Made by a program: the position numbers and the translations under genes
Part shown: piece by piece, positions 1 to 9,024 of the stretch
Position numbering within the stretch: the first letter of the stretch is position 1
How the letters are laid out: each line of letters opens with the position of its first letter
The notes under the pieces: generated by a model
What the model was told of the DNA's origin: nothing
The model's database searches: none
The model's input: the letters and a program-made list of their open reading frames with translations, nothing else
Source: Geobacter sp.
GTDB taxonomy: Bacteria; Desulfobacterota; Desulfuromonadia; Geobacterales; DSM-12255
Direction of reading: 5' to 3'
DNA: 64,000 nt
Assembly: GCA_009684525.1 (NCBI GenBank)
Contig: WKKR01000003.1
Span: forward strand, 434,001-498,000

Positions 1-138
1 CCGGCTCGCTACAAGGCCAACGGTAACGGTGGTTACTCGGGCACCAACACCATTACCAAGATGCCGGCCCAGGGTGGTTCCATAAGCTCCTTCAGCTGCA
101 GTGGCGGCGAGCATACCGGCGGTACCCAGAGCTGGTAG
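1..138 (+). CDS. C-terminal 45 residues of an unidentified protein (partial)
   Basis: Frame 1 is open from the window edge to TAG at 136-138. The tail is rich in Gly, Ser, Thr and Asn (for example GNGGYSGTN and CSGGEHTGGTQSW) and has one Cys, with no haem motif in the visible part. A strong terminator follows 23 bases after the stop, which supports a real gene end. The position directly upstream of a resB-ccsA pair would suit an extracytoplasmic protein such as a c-type cytochrome, but this is only a neighbourhood inference. The family cannot be named from this fragment. Confidence 0.55.
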   Translation, partial: PARYKANGNGGYSGTNTITKMPAQGGSISSFSCSGGEHTGGTQSW

Positions 139-161
139 CGCATGCTGGTGAGATAACTTTG

Positions 162-189
162 CCGGGGGCTCTGCCCCCGGTTTTTTTTT
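162..189 (+). terminator. Rho-independent terminator
   Basis: An 8-bp perfect GC stem (CCGGGGGC at 162-169 with GCCCCCGG at 173-180, loop TCT) is followed at once by nine T residues. It ends the partial gene at 1-138 and separates it from the resB cluster. Confidence 0.93.
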
Positions 190-415
190 GGATATCGGCA
201 AGGGTCTATGGTACATTCTGAACACGCGAATTTGTGCGATAATGCAGTCGTTTTTACCAATCCGGGTACATGAACGGCGTTGGATCAGAGGAGCGGGAGT
301 GGCTGCAATTCTTTACCTGCACCGGGAATGCTGCACTGTTGATCCTGTGTGGAAATCTGCGAGCGTGTGCACCACAGCTCTTTGCATCAACCGCTCACTG
401 CGAGACTGATCTGTC

Positions 416-1726
416 ATGTGGTTGAAACGGTTCGTCACCAACAGAAAATTCATTACCGTCGTTTTTGTTCTCCTCATTGCGTCACTGCTACTGTCCAATT
501 TTCTACCGCGGCCGGGGAGTATGCCGAGCGAACAGCCGCTCTGGTATACCCAATTCCCGGCCATTGCGCGACTGATTCATCTTCTCGGATTGAATGCTCT
601 GCAAACCTCGATCTGGTTTTCCCTGCTCGGGGGATTGTTTCTCGTTTCACTGGCCTGTTCCACCTTTGATCAGGGACGACGCAGCTATCGACTTACCCGA
701 CAATTGCCGCCGGAGTTGGGTGACGGCGGTCAGACGCTGCTGGTTGCTCCTGATGAGTTTCGTGCCTGTCTTCAGAGTGAGGGATATCTGCTGCTGGCGG
801 ATAATGGCAGTGTCAGTCGGCATGTGAAGGCCCCGTGGGGGTATTGGGGGAATTTCCTGCTCCATCTGGGCATTACCCTGGTGGTCCTGTTCTCGTTCGT
901 GCGCGTTCTTACTGAACAGAGGACGCTCCTCAGGATTGTCGAAGGGATTGATGTCTCGCGTTCAGACAGTGTTGCCGGCGAGATGGCCGGTCTCCTCGCC
1001 GGCAGGATGTCCTACCCGGCATCCGTCCGTCTTGAGCGTCTTGCACCGGCATTCTGGGACAATGACCAGTTACGGTCGCTTTCTGCCGACATGGTGCTGC
1101 GTGACGAACAGGGCCGGTCCGACAGGCTTGACCTCAAGGCGTTCGAGGGGAAGAATTTCCGCGGTCAGATGTTCTACCTGAGCCCGAAGTTCGGCACGGT
1201 CTTTTTCCTCCAGCTATACAGTGGTGTCGCCCCGCCGTTTGACGCTGTCCTCGCCATTGACAGGCCTCAGCGCAGAGACAAGGCCGGCTATGGCCAACTG
1301 TCACTGCCGGACGGGCACATGCACCTGAAGGCCAAGTACTACGCCGATGCCGAAAAAAAGGGGATGCTCTCGACGAACCCGCTGTTGGTGCTACGCCTGT
1401 ATGAGGGCGAACGGCTTTTGAACGAGATTGAACTGCTTCGCGGGGAAAGCAGGTCGCTCGGCCCTTACCTGGTGCGTCTGGACGATGTGCGCAGTAAGGC
1501 CGAGCTGCTTACTGTTGCAGGGTTCGGCGTATCCGGGATCTATTGCGGGTTTGCTGTCATCTTCATCGGCGCGGTGCTGGTCTATTGCTCGACCCCGCGC
1601 GAGGTAGTACTGCGAGAGACAAATGGCGCGGTCAGGGTGAACTGGAGCTCGGTCCGGTTCCGCGATCTCTACCGTGGTGAGGAGGAACGAATCATGTCGT
1701 GCTGCAGGGGAGAGACGAAACCATGA
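416..1726 (+). CDS. resB: ResB-family cytochrome c biogenesis protein (copy 1)
   Basis: A 436-residue membrane protein of the ResB/Ccs1 family, the partner of CcsA in system II cytochrome c maturation. It helps deliver haem and reduced apocytochrome on the outer side of the inner membrane. Four hydrophobic segments are visible: residues about 12-30, 63-80, 143-163 and 365-388. They flank a large periplasmic domain, which is the ResB topology. Family landmarks are WGYWGNFLLHLG near residue 141, KYYADAEKKG near 303 and TPREVV near the end, all shared with the second copy at 10536. The stop overlaps the next start as ATGA, so it is translationally coupled to ccsA. The start has only a weak ribosome site. 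Confidence 0.9.
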   Translation: MWLKRFVTNRKFITVVFVLLIASLLLSNFLPRPGSMPSEQPLWYTQFPAIARLIHLLGLNALQTSIWFSLLGGLFLVSLACSTFDQGRRSYRLTRQLPPELGDGGQTLLVAPDEFRACLQSEGYLLLADNGSVSRHVKAPWGYWGNFLLHLGITLVVLFSFVRVLTEQRTLLRIVEGIDVSRSDSVAGEMAGLLAGRMSYPASVRLERLAPAFWDNDQLRSLSADMVLRDEQGRSDRLDLKAFEGKNFRGQMFYLSPKFGTVFFLQLYSGVAPPFDAVLAIDRPQRRDKAGYGQLSLPDGHMHLKAKYYADAEKKGMLSTNPLLVLRLYEGERLLNEIELLRGESRSLGPYLVRLDDVRSKAELLTVAGFGVSGIYCGFAVIFIGAVLVYCSTPREVVLRETNGAVRVNWSSVRFRDLYRGEEERIMSCCRGETKP

Positions 1727-2550
1727 ACAGCCAGTTTGCCTTGGTCACCGGTCTGCACTGGGGAGCGGTGGCCTTTTATGTCATTGCGACGATCTGCGCC
1801 GCATCGGGAGTGATCTTCGCCAACAGCCGCCTGGAGCGCTACGGGATGTACAGCGCCATTCCGGGCCTTGTGCTGCATGGTATCGCCCTGCTCGTCTGGT
1901 GGCGCGTGGTCGGTCATGGTCCGTACATGGACCGGTTCGAGATCCTCTCTTCCAACGCCTGGGTGATGCTCTCCCTCTTTCTCCTGGCGACCCGCTTCTA
2001 CCCCCGTCTCCGCTCGGCAGCCATAGCGGTCTTTCCCGCGACCTTTTTTCTTGTGGCCCTCGGTCTCTTCTTCCGGCCCGAGATCAAGAATCTCCCGGCA
2101 AGTTACCGGGGATTCTGGTTGATCCTGCACATTATCTTCTACAAGATCTCCTTTGCCGCCACCCTGATCGCTGTGACCTTTTCCCTGTTCTACCTGATCT
2201 CCACCGGCAGCCGCCCCCGCAGGTATTCGTATCTTCCCGAACCTGACATCATGGACCTGTATGCCTACCGGTTTGCCGGGTTCAGCTTCACCTTCTGGGT
2301 CATCGGCATGCTGGCCGGCTCCATCTGGGCCTATCAGTCGCTGAACATGTTCTGGAGCTGGGAGCCGGTGCAGATCTGGTCTCTGGTGACCTGGGTGGTC
2401 TTCGGCTTTTACCTGCATATGCGGCGTTTTTACGGCTGGGCAGGTCGCAAGGCAGCCTGGCTCTATGTTTTCTGCTTTCTCCTGGCGGTTTTTTCCCTGT
2501 TCGTCACCCCGTTCATCAACTCAACCATCCATTCGGAGTATTTCAAATGA
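1723..2550 (+). CDS. ccsA: CcsA/ResC cytochrome c biogenesis protein (copy 1)
   Basis: A 275-residue polytopic membrane protein of the CcsA (haem-handling) family that works with ResB in haem ligation to apocytochromes c. It has about eight hydrophobic segments and the tryptophan-rich haem-handling motif, here FWSWEPVQIW (near residue 208). A conserved HMRRFYGW and a C-terminal FVTPFINSTIHSEYF follow. I chose ATG 1723, which overlaps the resB stop (ATGA) and is preceded by AGGGGAG. A GTG at 1699 would add eight residues without a better ribosome site. The second copy at 11854 has WGWDPVETW at the same place. Confidence 0.9.
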   Translation: MNSQFALVTGLHWGAVAFYVIATICAASGVIFANSRLERYGMYSAIPGLVLHGIALLVWWRVVGHGPYMDRFEILSSNAWVMLSLFLLATRFYPRLRSAAIAVFPATFFLVALGLFFRPEIKNLPASYRGFWLILHIIFYKISFAATLIAVTFSLFYLISTGSRPRRYSYLPEPDIMDLYAYRFAGFSFTFWVIGMLAGSIWAYQSLNMFWSWEPVQIWSLVTWVVFGFYLHMRRFYGWAGRKAAWLYVFCFLLAVFSLFVTPFINSTIHSEYFK

Positions 2551-3134
2551 TCCGCACCGTTCACTGGACCGTTCTCATTGCACTGCTGCTTTCTCTTCCG
2601 CTTGCCGGCTGCACGGAAAAATCTCCTGCACCGAAGCAGGGTGCTGCGGAGCGCACCGGAGGGGGAGCGGCAGGCACCATCCCCGATACCATGGTCAAGC
2701 AGATCATCGAGCGCTACAACCAGCTCCTGATCGGCGGGTACATGAGCATGAACATGACTCCCCTCCAAGAGGTTGCTTCACAGGAAGTGGCAATGAAGGC
2801 CTACTACCACATGGCTGCCCTGGGAGAGGGGAACAACCGGCTCGTATCGCAGCTGAAGAAGATCGATTTCAAGGAGATCGTTTCCCCTGCAGCCGGAACC
2901 TATCAGGCGATCACCAGGGAGGTCTGGGACTTTGCCCATGTGAACATCAAGACCGGGGCCACGAGCAACGAGCAGAAAAACTACGTCTATGACGTCGTCT
3001 ACACGCTGGAGAACAAGAAGGGGCGCTGGCTTTTGACCTCCATCTCGGCTGTCGGCGAGGAGCGCGACAAGGGGAAGTCGCCGAAGCGCACCCTGCCGGG
3101 CGGACCGGCCGCTCACCAGGGGATGAGCCGGTGA
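2547..3134 (+). CDS. Putative lipoprotein of unknown function
   Basis: A 195-residue protein with a lipoprotein signal peptide: MIRTV, a hydrophobic stretch, then lipobox LAGC with the Cys at residue 22. The mature part is soluble, with an alpha/beta C-terminal region (residues about 85-175) ending in a Lys/Pro-rich tail. It overlaps the ccsA stop by ATGA and is therefore likely made together with ResB/CcsA. It may assist cytochrome maturation or export, but no family was recognised. It would be anchored in the inner or outer membrane facing the periplasm. Confidence 0.8.
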   Translation: MIRTVHWTVLIALLLSLPLAGCTEKSPAPKQGAAERTGGGAAGTIPDTMVKQIIERYNQLLIGGYMSMNMTPLQEVASQEVAMKAYYHMAALGEGNNRLVSQLKKIDFKEIVSPAAGTYQAITREVWDFAHVNIKTGATSNEQKNYVYDVVYTLENKKGRWLLTSISAVGEERDKGKSPKRTLPGGPAAHQGMSR

Positions 3135-3156
3135 GCAGGTATTGGAACCGACGGCA

Positions 3157-3939
3157 ATGAAAACCATGCAACGGCACCTCATAACGACAGTTGCCATTGT
3201 CCTGGCACTGGTGCTGACCGTGACGCTTCTTGACCGTTACGGCCGGAATGCGCGGGTTTTCGCACGGGTCGGCGGCATCGACGACCGCTCAATTGCCCGC
3301 TACCTGGTGGCCACGCCCCGCGAAGCCTATGCCATCTGGAAGGGGATGGGGGTGAAGGGGCGAACCATCCTCTTCATCTCCGACGCCTGGGAGCGGCTGG
3401 ATGTCTCCAATGTCGGCGACATCCCCCTGTCGCGGGCATATCCGCTCAAGCTCTACCACATCCCCACGGAAATGGAGACGAAAGGGCTCAACGACTCCAA
3501 TTTCCTCTATGTCGCCGCGCTCAACGGCATTGCCCGGGGGATCGTCGCCATCCTCTCGCCGACCGGGTTCCAGCAGATGACGGAAATGGCCCGACAGGCG
3601 AACAACAAGCGGATCACCCCGACCGAGGTCTATCTCACCCACCAGGGGTTTCCTCGCTGGTTCACCACCGCTGAGCATTTCAAAGGGCCAGGGGAGCCTC
3701 TGCTCGTCTATGTCAGCGCCACCTACTTCAGGAATGCCGAGCCGGAGCTGCTGCTGCAGCAGTTGCGCGCCTCAGGGATCGTCACCGATTGCATCGTCCT
3801 CTGCGAGGTAGTGGAGAATGACCGGGTCACGGCGCTTGAACGGGAAAAGCTGCTCCGGTTCGCCCGGCTCATCGGGGTGGACGTCGCCCGGACAGAGGCG
3901 CTGCCCGGCACCATGCCGGGAAACGGGGTGCGGCCATGA
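3157..3939 (+). CDS. Membrane-anchored protein of unknown function
   Basis: About 260 residues with one N-terminal hydrophobic anchor (residues about 6-24) and a periplasmic domain. No family was recognised. It lies between the ccsA/lipoprotein pair and two glycosyltransferases, and its stop overlaps the next start (ATGA), so all are one transcript. The start is uncertain: ATG 3157 is used here, but TTG 3142 or ATG 3166 are in frame and none has a strong ribosome site. A role linked to the glycosyltransferases is an inference from position only. Confidence 0.7.
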   Translation: MKTMQRHLITTVAIVLALVLTVTLLDRYGRNARVFARVGGIDDRSIARYLVATPREAYAIWKGMGVKGRTILFISDAWERLDVSNVGDIPLSRAYPLKLYHIPTEMETKGLNDSNFLYVAALNGIARGIVAILSPTGFQQMTEMARQANNKRITPTEVYLTHQGFPRWFTTAEHFKGPGEPLLVYVSATYFRNAEPELLLQQLRASGIVTDCIVLCEVVENDRVTALEREKLLRFARLIGVDVARTEALPGTMPGNGVRP

Positions 3940-5234
3940 GCGCCGGACTCCTGACGACGCCCGACCTGCCGGATCGACGCTTCCTTGCCGGGATGCTCGT
4001 TGTAACCCTTGTCGCCCTCGGCCTGCGGGTCTTCCTGCTTCCTTCCCAGCCGGTATCCTACGACGACTATTCCATGGGGGTGACCGCGATCAACTACATG
4101 GAATCGGGCCAACTCGGGCCGATCATGTGGAACCACCCGGAGTTGGGCAACATCCTGGTCTACGGTTGCATGAAGCTGTTCGGCACCGGGGTACTGGGGC
4201 TCAAGGGGCCGAGCGTCGCCATCGGTACCCTCTCGGTCCTGATGGTCGGCCTCGTTGCCAGAAGGGTTGCAGGAGACAGCCGCGTGGCGCTCCTGGCGGC
4301 GCTCTTCTGGGCGCTCGATCCGCTTGCCATCGATCTCTCCCGCCAGGCCGTGCATGAGATCTACATGTCGTTCTTCCCCCTGGCAGGGATCTGGTGCATC
4401 TGCCGTTACCGTGCAACCGAGCGTTCCCGGTGGCTCTTCGGCGCGGGTATCCTCTTCGGGCTCGGCCTGGCTGCCAAATGGAGCATGCTCTTCCCGCTCG
4501 TTGTTTCGCTTGCCTTTGTCGCGTATGCCATTTGGAGGCGCCAGGAAAGCCTGTCGACACGGATTGCCGCCATGGCCGGAGCAAGCGCGCAACTGCTCCT
4601 TCTGCCGCTGCTCGTCTACCTGCTCACCTTCATCCCCTGGTTCGGCAGGGGCTACTCGATGCCGGAATGGCTGGCGCTGCAGCGGAGCATGTACCAGGAG
4701 ACAAAGCTGCACAGCGGGCTCGGGCAGGTGGAGCAGCGGGATCACCGAGCTCTGGCCTGGTTCGTCCGACCGGTCAGCTGGACCGATACCATGATCAACC
4801 GGGTCGACGAGGAAGACCCCGCACCAATAGAGAATGCCATGGCGGACAAGCGGGTAACCCTCCTGGTCGCCCTCTCCAACCCGTTTGTCTGGCTACTGGT
4901 GCTGCCGGCGGTATTCTTCACGGCCCGACGGGGGATCGGGGAGAGGAACGAGGGGCTGCTCTTCGCGGTGACGCTCTTTCTCGCCGCCTATCTCCCCCTG
5001 GCGTTCACCCACAGCCGGCCCATATTCGTCAATGCCGCGCTGTCGGTGCTGCCGTTCGCCCTGGTGCCGGTGGCGTACCTCCTTGTCTCCATCCTCAGCA
5101 CCACCCCGGCCCGGAGGAGGATTTTCACCCTCTACCTGGCCCTTGTGGTGCTTGCATCCATCCCCCTCTATCTGCTCGCCATCGGCAAGGTGGCAGAAGT
5201 CCCATTTCTGAGAGACTATTTCCTGCAGATCTGA
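3936..5234 (+). CDS. GT39/ArnT-like membrane glycosyltransferase (first of tandem pair)
   Basis: A 432-residue polytopic protein resembling the dolichyl/undecaprenyl-phosphate mannosyltransferase superfamily (PMT, ArnT). These enzymes move a sugar from a lipid-phosphate carrier to a lipid or protein on the periplasmic face. After the first membrane helix comes an acidic motif, YDDYSMGV (near residue 46), where this superfamily carries its catalytic Asp. It is followed by SGQLGPIMWNHPEL. About ten further hydrophobic segments follow. It is closely similar to the next gene along its whole length. The overlap with the preceding stop shows coupling. Acceptor and donor cannot be read from sequence. 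Confidence 0.8.
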   Translation: MSAGLLTTPDLPDRRFLAGMLVVTLVALGLRVFLLPSQPVSYDDYSMGVTAINYMESGQLGPIMWNHPELGNILVYGCMKLFGTGVLGLKGPSVAIGTLSVLMVGLVARRVAGDSRVALLAALFWALDPLAIDLSRQAVHEIYMSFFPLAGIWCICRYRATERSRWLFGAGILFGLGLAAKWSMLFPLVVSLAFVAYAIWRRQESLSTRIAAMAGASAQLLLLPLLVYLLTFIPWFGRGYSMPEWLALQRSMYQETKLHSGLGQVEQRDHRALAWFVRPVSWTDTMINRVDEEDPAPIENAMADKRVTLLVALSNPFVWLLVLPAVFFTARRGIGERNEGLLFAVTLFLAAYLPLAFTHSRPIFVNAALSVLPFALVPVAYLLVSILSTTPARRRIFTLYLALVVLASIPLYLLAIGKVAEVPFLRDYFLQI

Positions 5235-5244
5235 GCGACGTGCC

Positions 5245-6645
5245 ATGAGATCTCCCGCCAACAGAATGAACAGCGAGAAATCGAGCCCCAGCGGGCCGGC
5301 AGAGGCCACGGTCCTGCCCGCAGCAGAGCGGCACTTCGTGGCAGGGCTTTTCCTTCTCACGGTCGCGGGGTTCATCCTCCGGGTTTTCCTCCTCCAGGCC
5401 CAGCCGGTGTCGGTGGATGATTTCGGCGTGGCGCTCACCGCCATCAATTACACGGAATCGGGGCAGTTGGGGCCGACCATGTGGAATCACCCGAACCTGT
5501 GCGGGATACTGGTCTATGGCGCGCTGAAGCTGTTCGGCACCGGAGTTGTCGGTCTGAAGGGGGTGAGTATCCTGTTCGGCACCCTCACCATCCCCCTCGT
5601 GGGGCTCGTGGCGCGGCGGATCATGGATGAGCGCGCGGCGCTGCTCGCCACCCTGCTCTGGGTGGTCGAGCCGCTGGCCATCGATTTTTCCCGCCAGGCG
5701 ATCGGCGATATCTATCTGGCCTTCTTTCCCCTTCTGGGGATTTACGCTGCCCTGCGGCACAGGGAGACCGGCCGGGCCGCGTGGCTTTTTGCCGCCGGTG
5801 CGAGTTTCGGCTGCGGCCTCTCCACCAAGTGGAGTGTCCTCTTCCCCCTGTTGGTCACGTTCGTTCTGATCGTCCAGGCCATCCGGCAGGAGCGGGGGGA
5901 AGGGCAATGGGACCGGCCCGTTGCCATTGCCCATGCCTGTGCGCTCCTGATCCTTCTCCCCCTGACTATCTATCTCCTCACCTTCATCCCCTGGTTCGGC
6001 CGCGGCTACGACGCCGGCGAATGGCCGGCCCTGCAGCGGGCCATGTACGGCGAGACCGCCCACCATACCGGCTACCGTCCCCTGGCAGAGGACAAGCGGG
6101 ATCACTGGGCATACGAGTGGTTCGCCCGTCCTGCCGTGACCTATGAGGACATCTACATCAATCTGCCGGCAGAGGGCCCGGCAGGAGTGAACGACAACCT
6201 GGAAGGGCATCTCACCATCCTCTTAGCGATAGCCAATCCGTTGGTTTGGCTGCTGGTGCTGCCGGCCGCCTTCTTTACCGCCTGGCAGGGGATTAGGAAG
6301 CGCCAGGGGATGCTCTGCTACCTGGCCGGACTCTTTTTCTGCGCCTATCTGCCGCTCGCGCTGACGCGCAGGCCGATCTGGGCGAATACGGCCCTTTCCG
6401 TGCTCCCCTTCGCCTTCATGGCTGTGGCCTATTTCGTCTCGTCCCTTGCCCGGAAACCGGCAGTACGGCGCCGGATCATGGCCGTCTATGCAGCAGCTGT
6501 GGTGGCGGCCACTGCGCCGCTTTATCCACTGGTCATCGGCAAGGGGGGAGAGGTCCCGTTTCTGAAGGAGTACCTGCAGCAGAACTATGTCGGCAAGGCC
6601 TTCCAGTTGCGCAACAGCGGGGCGACCCCGCAGCCGGGGAAATAG
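5245..6645 (+). CDS. GT39/ArnT-like membrane glycosyltransferase (second of tandem pair)
   Basis: A 466-residue paralogue of the gene just upstream, which starts only 10 bases after that gene's stop. Shared landmarks are VDDFGVALTAINYTESGQLGPTMWNHP near residue 57, written here only as an aligned region. The shared KLFGTGV, LLTFIPWFGRGYD and C-terminal GGEVPFLKEY also match. It has an extra soluble N-terminal stretch of about 25 residues. ATG 5245 and ATG 5266 are both possible starts and neither has a clear ribosome site. The pair arose by tandem duplication and probably acts on related but distinct substrates. Confidence 0.8.
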   Translation: MRSPANRMNSEKSSPSGPAEATVLPAAERHFVAGLFLLTVAGFILRVFLLQAQPVSVDDFGVALTAINYTESGQLGPTMWNHPNLCGILVYGALKLFGTGVVGLKGVSILFGTLTIPLVGLVARRIMDERAALLATLLWVVEPLAIDFSRQAIGDIYLAFFPLLGIYAALRHRETGRAAWLFAAGASFGCGLSTKWSVLFPLLVTFVLIVQAIRQERGEGQWDRPVAIAHACALLILLPLTIYLLTFIPWFGRGYDAGEWPALQRAMYGETAHHTGYRPLAEDKRDHWAYEWFARPAVTYEDIYINLPAEGPAGVNDNLEGHLTILLAIANPLVWLLVLPAAFFTAWQGIRKRQGMLCYLAGLFFCAYLPLALTRRPIWANTALSVLPFAFMAVAYFVSSLARKPAVRRRIMAVYAAAVVAATAPLYPLVIGKGGEVPFLKEYLQQNYVGKAFQLRNSGATPQPGK

Positions 6646-6703
6646 GGTGCCGGACAGCTTCACCGGGATAGCCACAAGGAGCCGGGCTCCGGGAGAAGGG
6701 GGT

Positions 6704-7753
6704 GTGCCGCCGGAGCAGCGCACGGTCCTCATCACCGGAGGAGCCGGTTTCTATGGTGAATCGCTCAAGGCGTTCCTGCTGGAGCGTGGCATCGGCTGCG
6801 TATCCCTCGACCTGGAGGAAGACAACTCCGACCATCCGCTGCTGACCAGGGTGCGGGGCGACATCCGGGACCGGGAGCTGCTGGCCCGTCTGGCCGAAAC
6901 GTACCGGTTCGATGCGGTCATCCATCTGGCAGCAGTCCTTGCCCATGCCGTGAAGGACGAGGACCTGCTCTGGTCGGTCAATGTGGAAGGGACGCGGAAC
7001 ATCGCCGGGATGGCGAAGGAATTCCGGATACCCAAGGTCGTCTTTACCTCGTCCAACTGCCTCTGGGGGGAGGATCTGGGCCGGCCGGTCAGCGAAGAGG
7101 AGCTGCCGCGACCGGTGGAGATCTACGGCCGCTCCAAATGGGAGGCGGAAAAGATCCTGCTCGCCTGCGCCGATTCCTTCGATGCGGTGATCTTCCGCTG
7201 TCCGACCATTGTCGGTGCCGGCCGCCTGGGGCTGTTGGCGATCCTCTTCGAATTTATCGACGAAGGGCGCCGGGTCTGGGTGGTGGATGGGGGGCGTAAC
7301 CGCTACCAGTTCATCGCGGCTGCCGATCTGCACGACGCCTGTCTGCGTGCGCTCGCCTACCGGGGGGGCGGCATCTTCAATGTCGGCTCTGCCGCGGTCC
7401 CCACCTTGGCGGAAACATACCGGCATGTCATCGAAAAGGCCGGAACCGGGGCGCGAGTCGCCAGCCTGCCGGGGTGGGCAGTCCTGCCGCTCATGAAGCT
7501 GGCGTACCGGCTCGGTCTTTCTCCGCTCGGGCCGTACCAGTACCGGATGATTGCCGCCAGTTTCATGTTCGACACGACCAAGGCAGAGAACCTGCTCGGT
7601 TGGAAACCTGTCTTTACCAACGGGGAGATGCTCTGGGACGCCTATCGCTATTACCATGAGCATGCAGCGGAGATCCGGCAACGCACAGGGGTTTCGGCGC
7701 ACAGGAAGTCTGCCGGCCAGGGGATCATCAGGTTGCTGAAATGGCTCTCCTGA
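6704..7753 (+). CDS. NAD-dependent epimerase/dehydratase (extended SDR)
   Basis: A 349-residue nucleotide-sugar epimerase/dehydratase-like protein. It begins with a Rossmann motif, ITGGAGFYGESL, and continues with HLAA, a Ser/Thr patch (FTSSNCLWGED) and the catalytic YGRSKWEAEK (YxxxK near residue 141). GTG 6704 is preferred because GGGAG sits 8 bases upstream. A GTG at 6647 just after the preceding stop would add 19 residues outside the fold. It is likely to supply or modify the sugar used by the two upstream glycosyltransferases, but the substrate is not determined. Confidence 0.85.
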   Translation: MPPEQRTVLITGGAGFYGESLKAFLLERGIGCVSLDLEEDNSDHPLLTRVRGDIRDRELLARLAETYRFDAVIHLAAVLAHAVKDEDLLWSVNVEGTRNIAGMAKEFRIPKVVFTSSNCLWGEDLGRPVSEEELPRPVEIYGRSKWEAEKILLACADSFDAVIFRCPTIVGAGRLGLLAILFEFIDEGRRVWVVDGGRNRYQFIAAADLHDACLRALAYRGGGIFNVGSAAVPTLAETYRHVIEKAGTGARVASLPGWAVLPLMKLAYRLGLSPLGPYQYRMIAASFMFDTTKAENLLGWKPVFTNGEMLWDAYRYYHEHAAEIRQRTGVSAHRKSAGQGIIRLLKWLS

Positions 7754-7895
7754 AGGGCGTTTTCGACCCGCCACAGCACCGGCCGTCCGGTGGTGCGGGG
7801 AAAGAGCCGGCCATGGCCGTTTCGCAACATAGAACGGGCAGGTACTGTCCGCATGCCGCGCACCATACCGGGGACGCGAGCAGGAGGTTGTCATC

Positions 7896-8963
7896 TTGAC
7901 CGGTCCCACCGTCATCTTGAAACTGATCAGGGTCTTCTGGCGCATGCGGCGGCTGAAGCCGACATTCGTCAGTTTCAATTCCCTGAACGCCTGCAACCAG
8001 GCCTGCCCGATGTGTGCGGTCTGGCGCCGCGGCGGCGAGATGCTGACCGTGCAGGAGATGGCACCGATCTTTGCCGACCTGAAGTGTTTCGGGTTTTTGG
8101 TGACGGAAATATCGGGCGGCGAGCCGTTTCTCCGTGAGGATATCTATGACATCTTTGCCATGCTGGACCGGCTCGGTTTCCTCTATACCACGGCGACCAA
8201 CGGCACCCTCTTCACGCCGGAGGGGATAGAGCGGTTGAGCAGGGCGCACGGGCTCCTGCAACTGGCCGTCAGCATCGATTCCCTCGACCGGGAAACCTAT
8301 GCGCGCCTGCGCGGACGCGACCTGCTGCCGACCGCGATGCAGAACCTGGATCTGCTCATCGCCGCCGGCCTGCATGTTCCCCTGAAGGTCAACCTGGTCA
8401 TGAATCGCATCAATTACCGGGAGACCTTCGATTTCCTTGCGTTTGCCAGGGAGCGGGGGATCTATTTGTCGGTCTTTCCGGTCAACCAGGGGGAAGGGTT
8501 CTTCCACCGCCACAGCGATGCCCAGTACAAGGCATCGCCGGAGGAGCAGCAGGAGATGGCCGCCATCTTCAGGGAGCTGGCCAGGCTGCGTCGCGCCGGG
8601 GAGCCGTTGTGGGAGTATAGCGGCTTCTACGAGCAGGCCGCGGATTATCTGCTCGGGCTGCCGGTCGGCTCCTGCGATGCCGCCGGGCTCTATATCGATC
8701 TGAACGCCGACGGGCAGGTCGCGGTTTGCCTCGACCGCGAAGGAGTGGGGGATGTCCGCAGCACGAGCATCGCGGAACTCTGGCAGACCCTGCAGGGCGA
8801 ACGGGGGCAGATCAGGGCCTGCCAGGAAGAGACCCCCTGTTTCTACACCTGTACCTATAATATCTCCATTACCGCCCGCAACGAGGCGGCGTTCCTCTGG
8901 GAAACGGCCCGAGTCAGGCTGCGTCGGGCCATGGCGAAGCGTTTCCGGCGCCGGCAGCCATGA
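7896..8963 (+). CDS. Radical SAM protein with SPASM-like C-terminus
   Basis: A 355-residue radical SAM enzyme. The cluster-binding motif CNQACPMC (CxxxCxxC) is near residue 31, followed by a GGEPFLRED motif typical of the fold. The last 110 residues hold further Cys residues (CDAAGLYIDLNADGQVAVC, then CQEETPCFYTC) that look like an auxiliary-cluster SPASM/twitch domain. The start is TTG 7896 because AGGAGGT lies 7 bases upstream. SPASM enzymes often modify peptides or sugars. Position in a glycosylation-like cluster leaves both open. Confidence 0.85.
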   Translation: MTGPTVILKLIRVFWRMRRLKPTFVSFNSLNACNQACPMCAVWRRGGEMLTVQEMAPIFADLKCFGFLVTEISGGEPFLREDIYDIFAMLDRLGFLYTTATNGTLFTPEGIERLSRAHGLLQLAVSIDSLDRETYARLRGRDLLPTAMQNLDLLIAAGLHVPLKVNLVMNRINYRETFDFLAFARERGIYLSVFPVNQGEGFFHRHSDAQYKASPEEQQEMAAIFRELARLRRAGEPLWEYSGFYEQAADYLLGLPVGSCDAAGLYIDLNADGQVAVCLDREGVGDVRSTSIAELWQTLQGERGQIRACQEETPCFYTCTYNISITARNEAAFLWETARVRLRRAMAKRFRRRQP

Positions 8964-9024
8964 GGCCGGGAAACCATTTGCTGCTACTGGACGGCTGCTC
9001 CGGCCGGGGTGCCACAAGGAAGCC

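Noticed and set aside
8752-9024. N-terminal extension of the FAD-dependent protein
   Set aside because: It lies over the radical SAM gene in another frame. The FAD fold begins just after ATG 9025.
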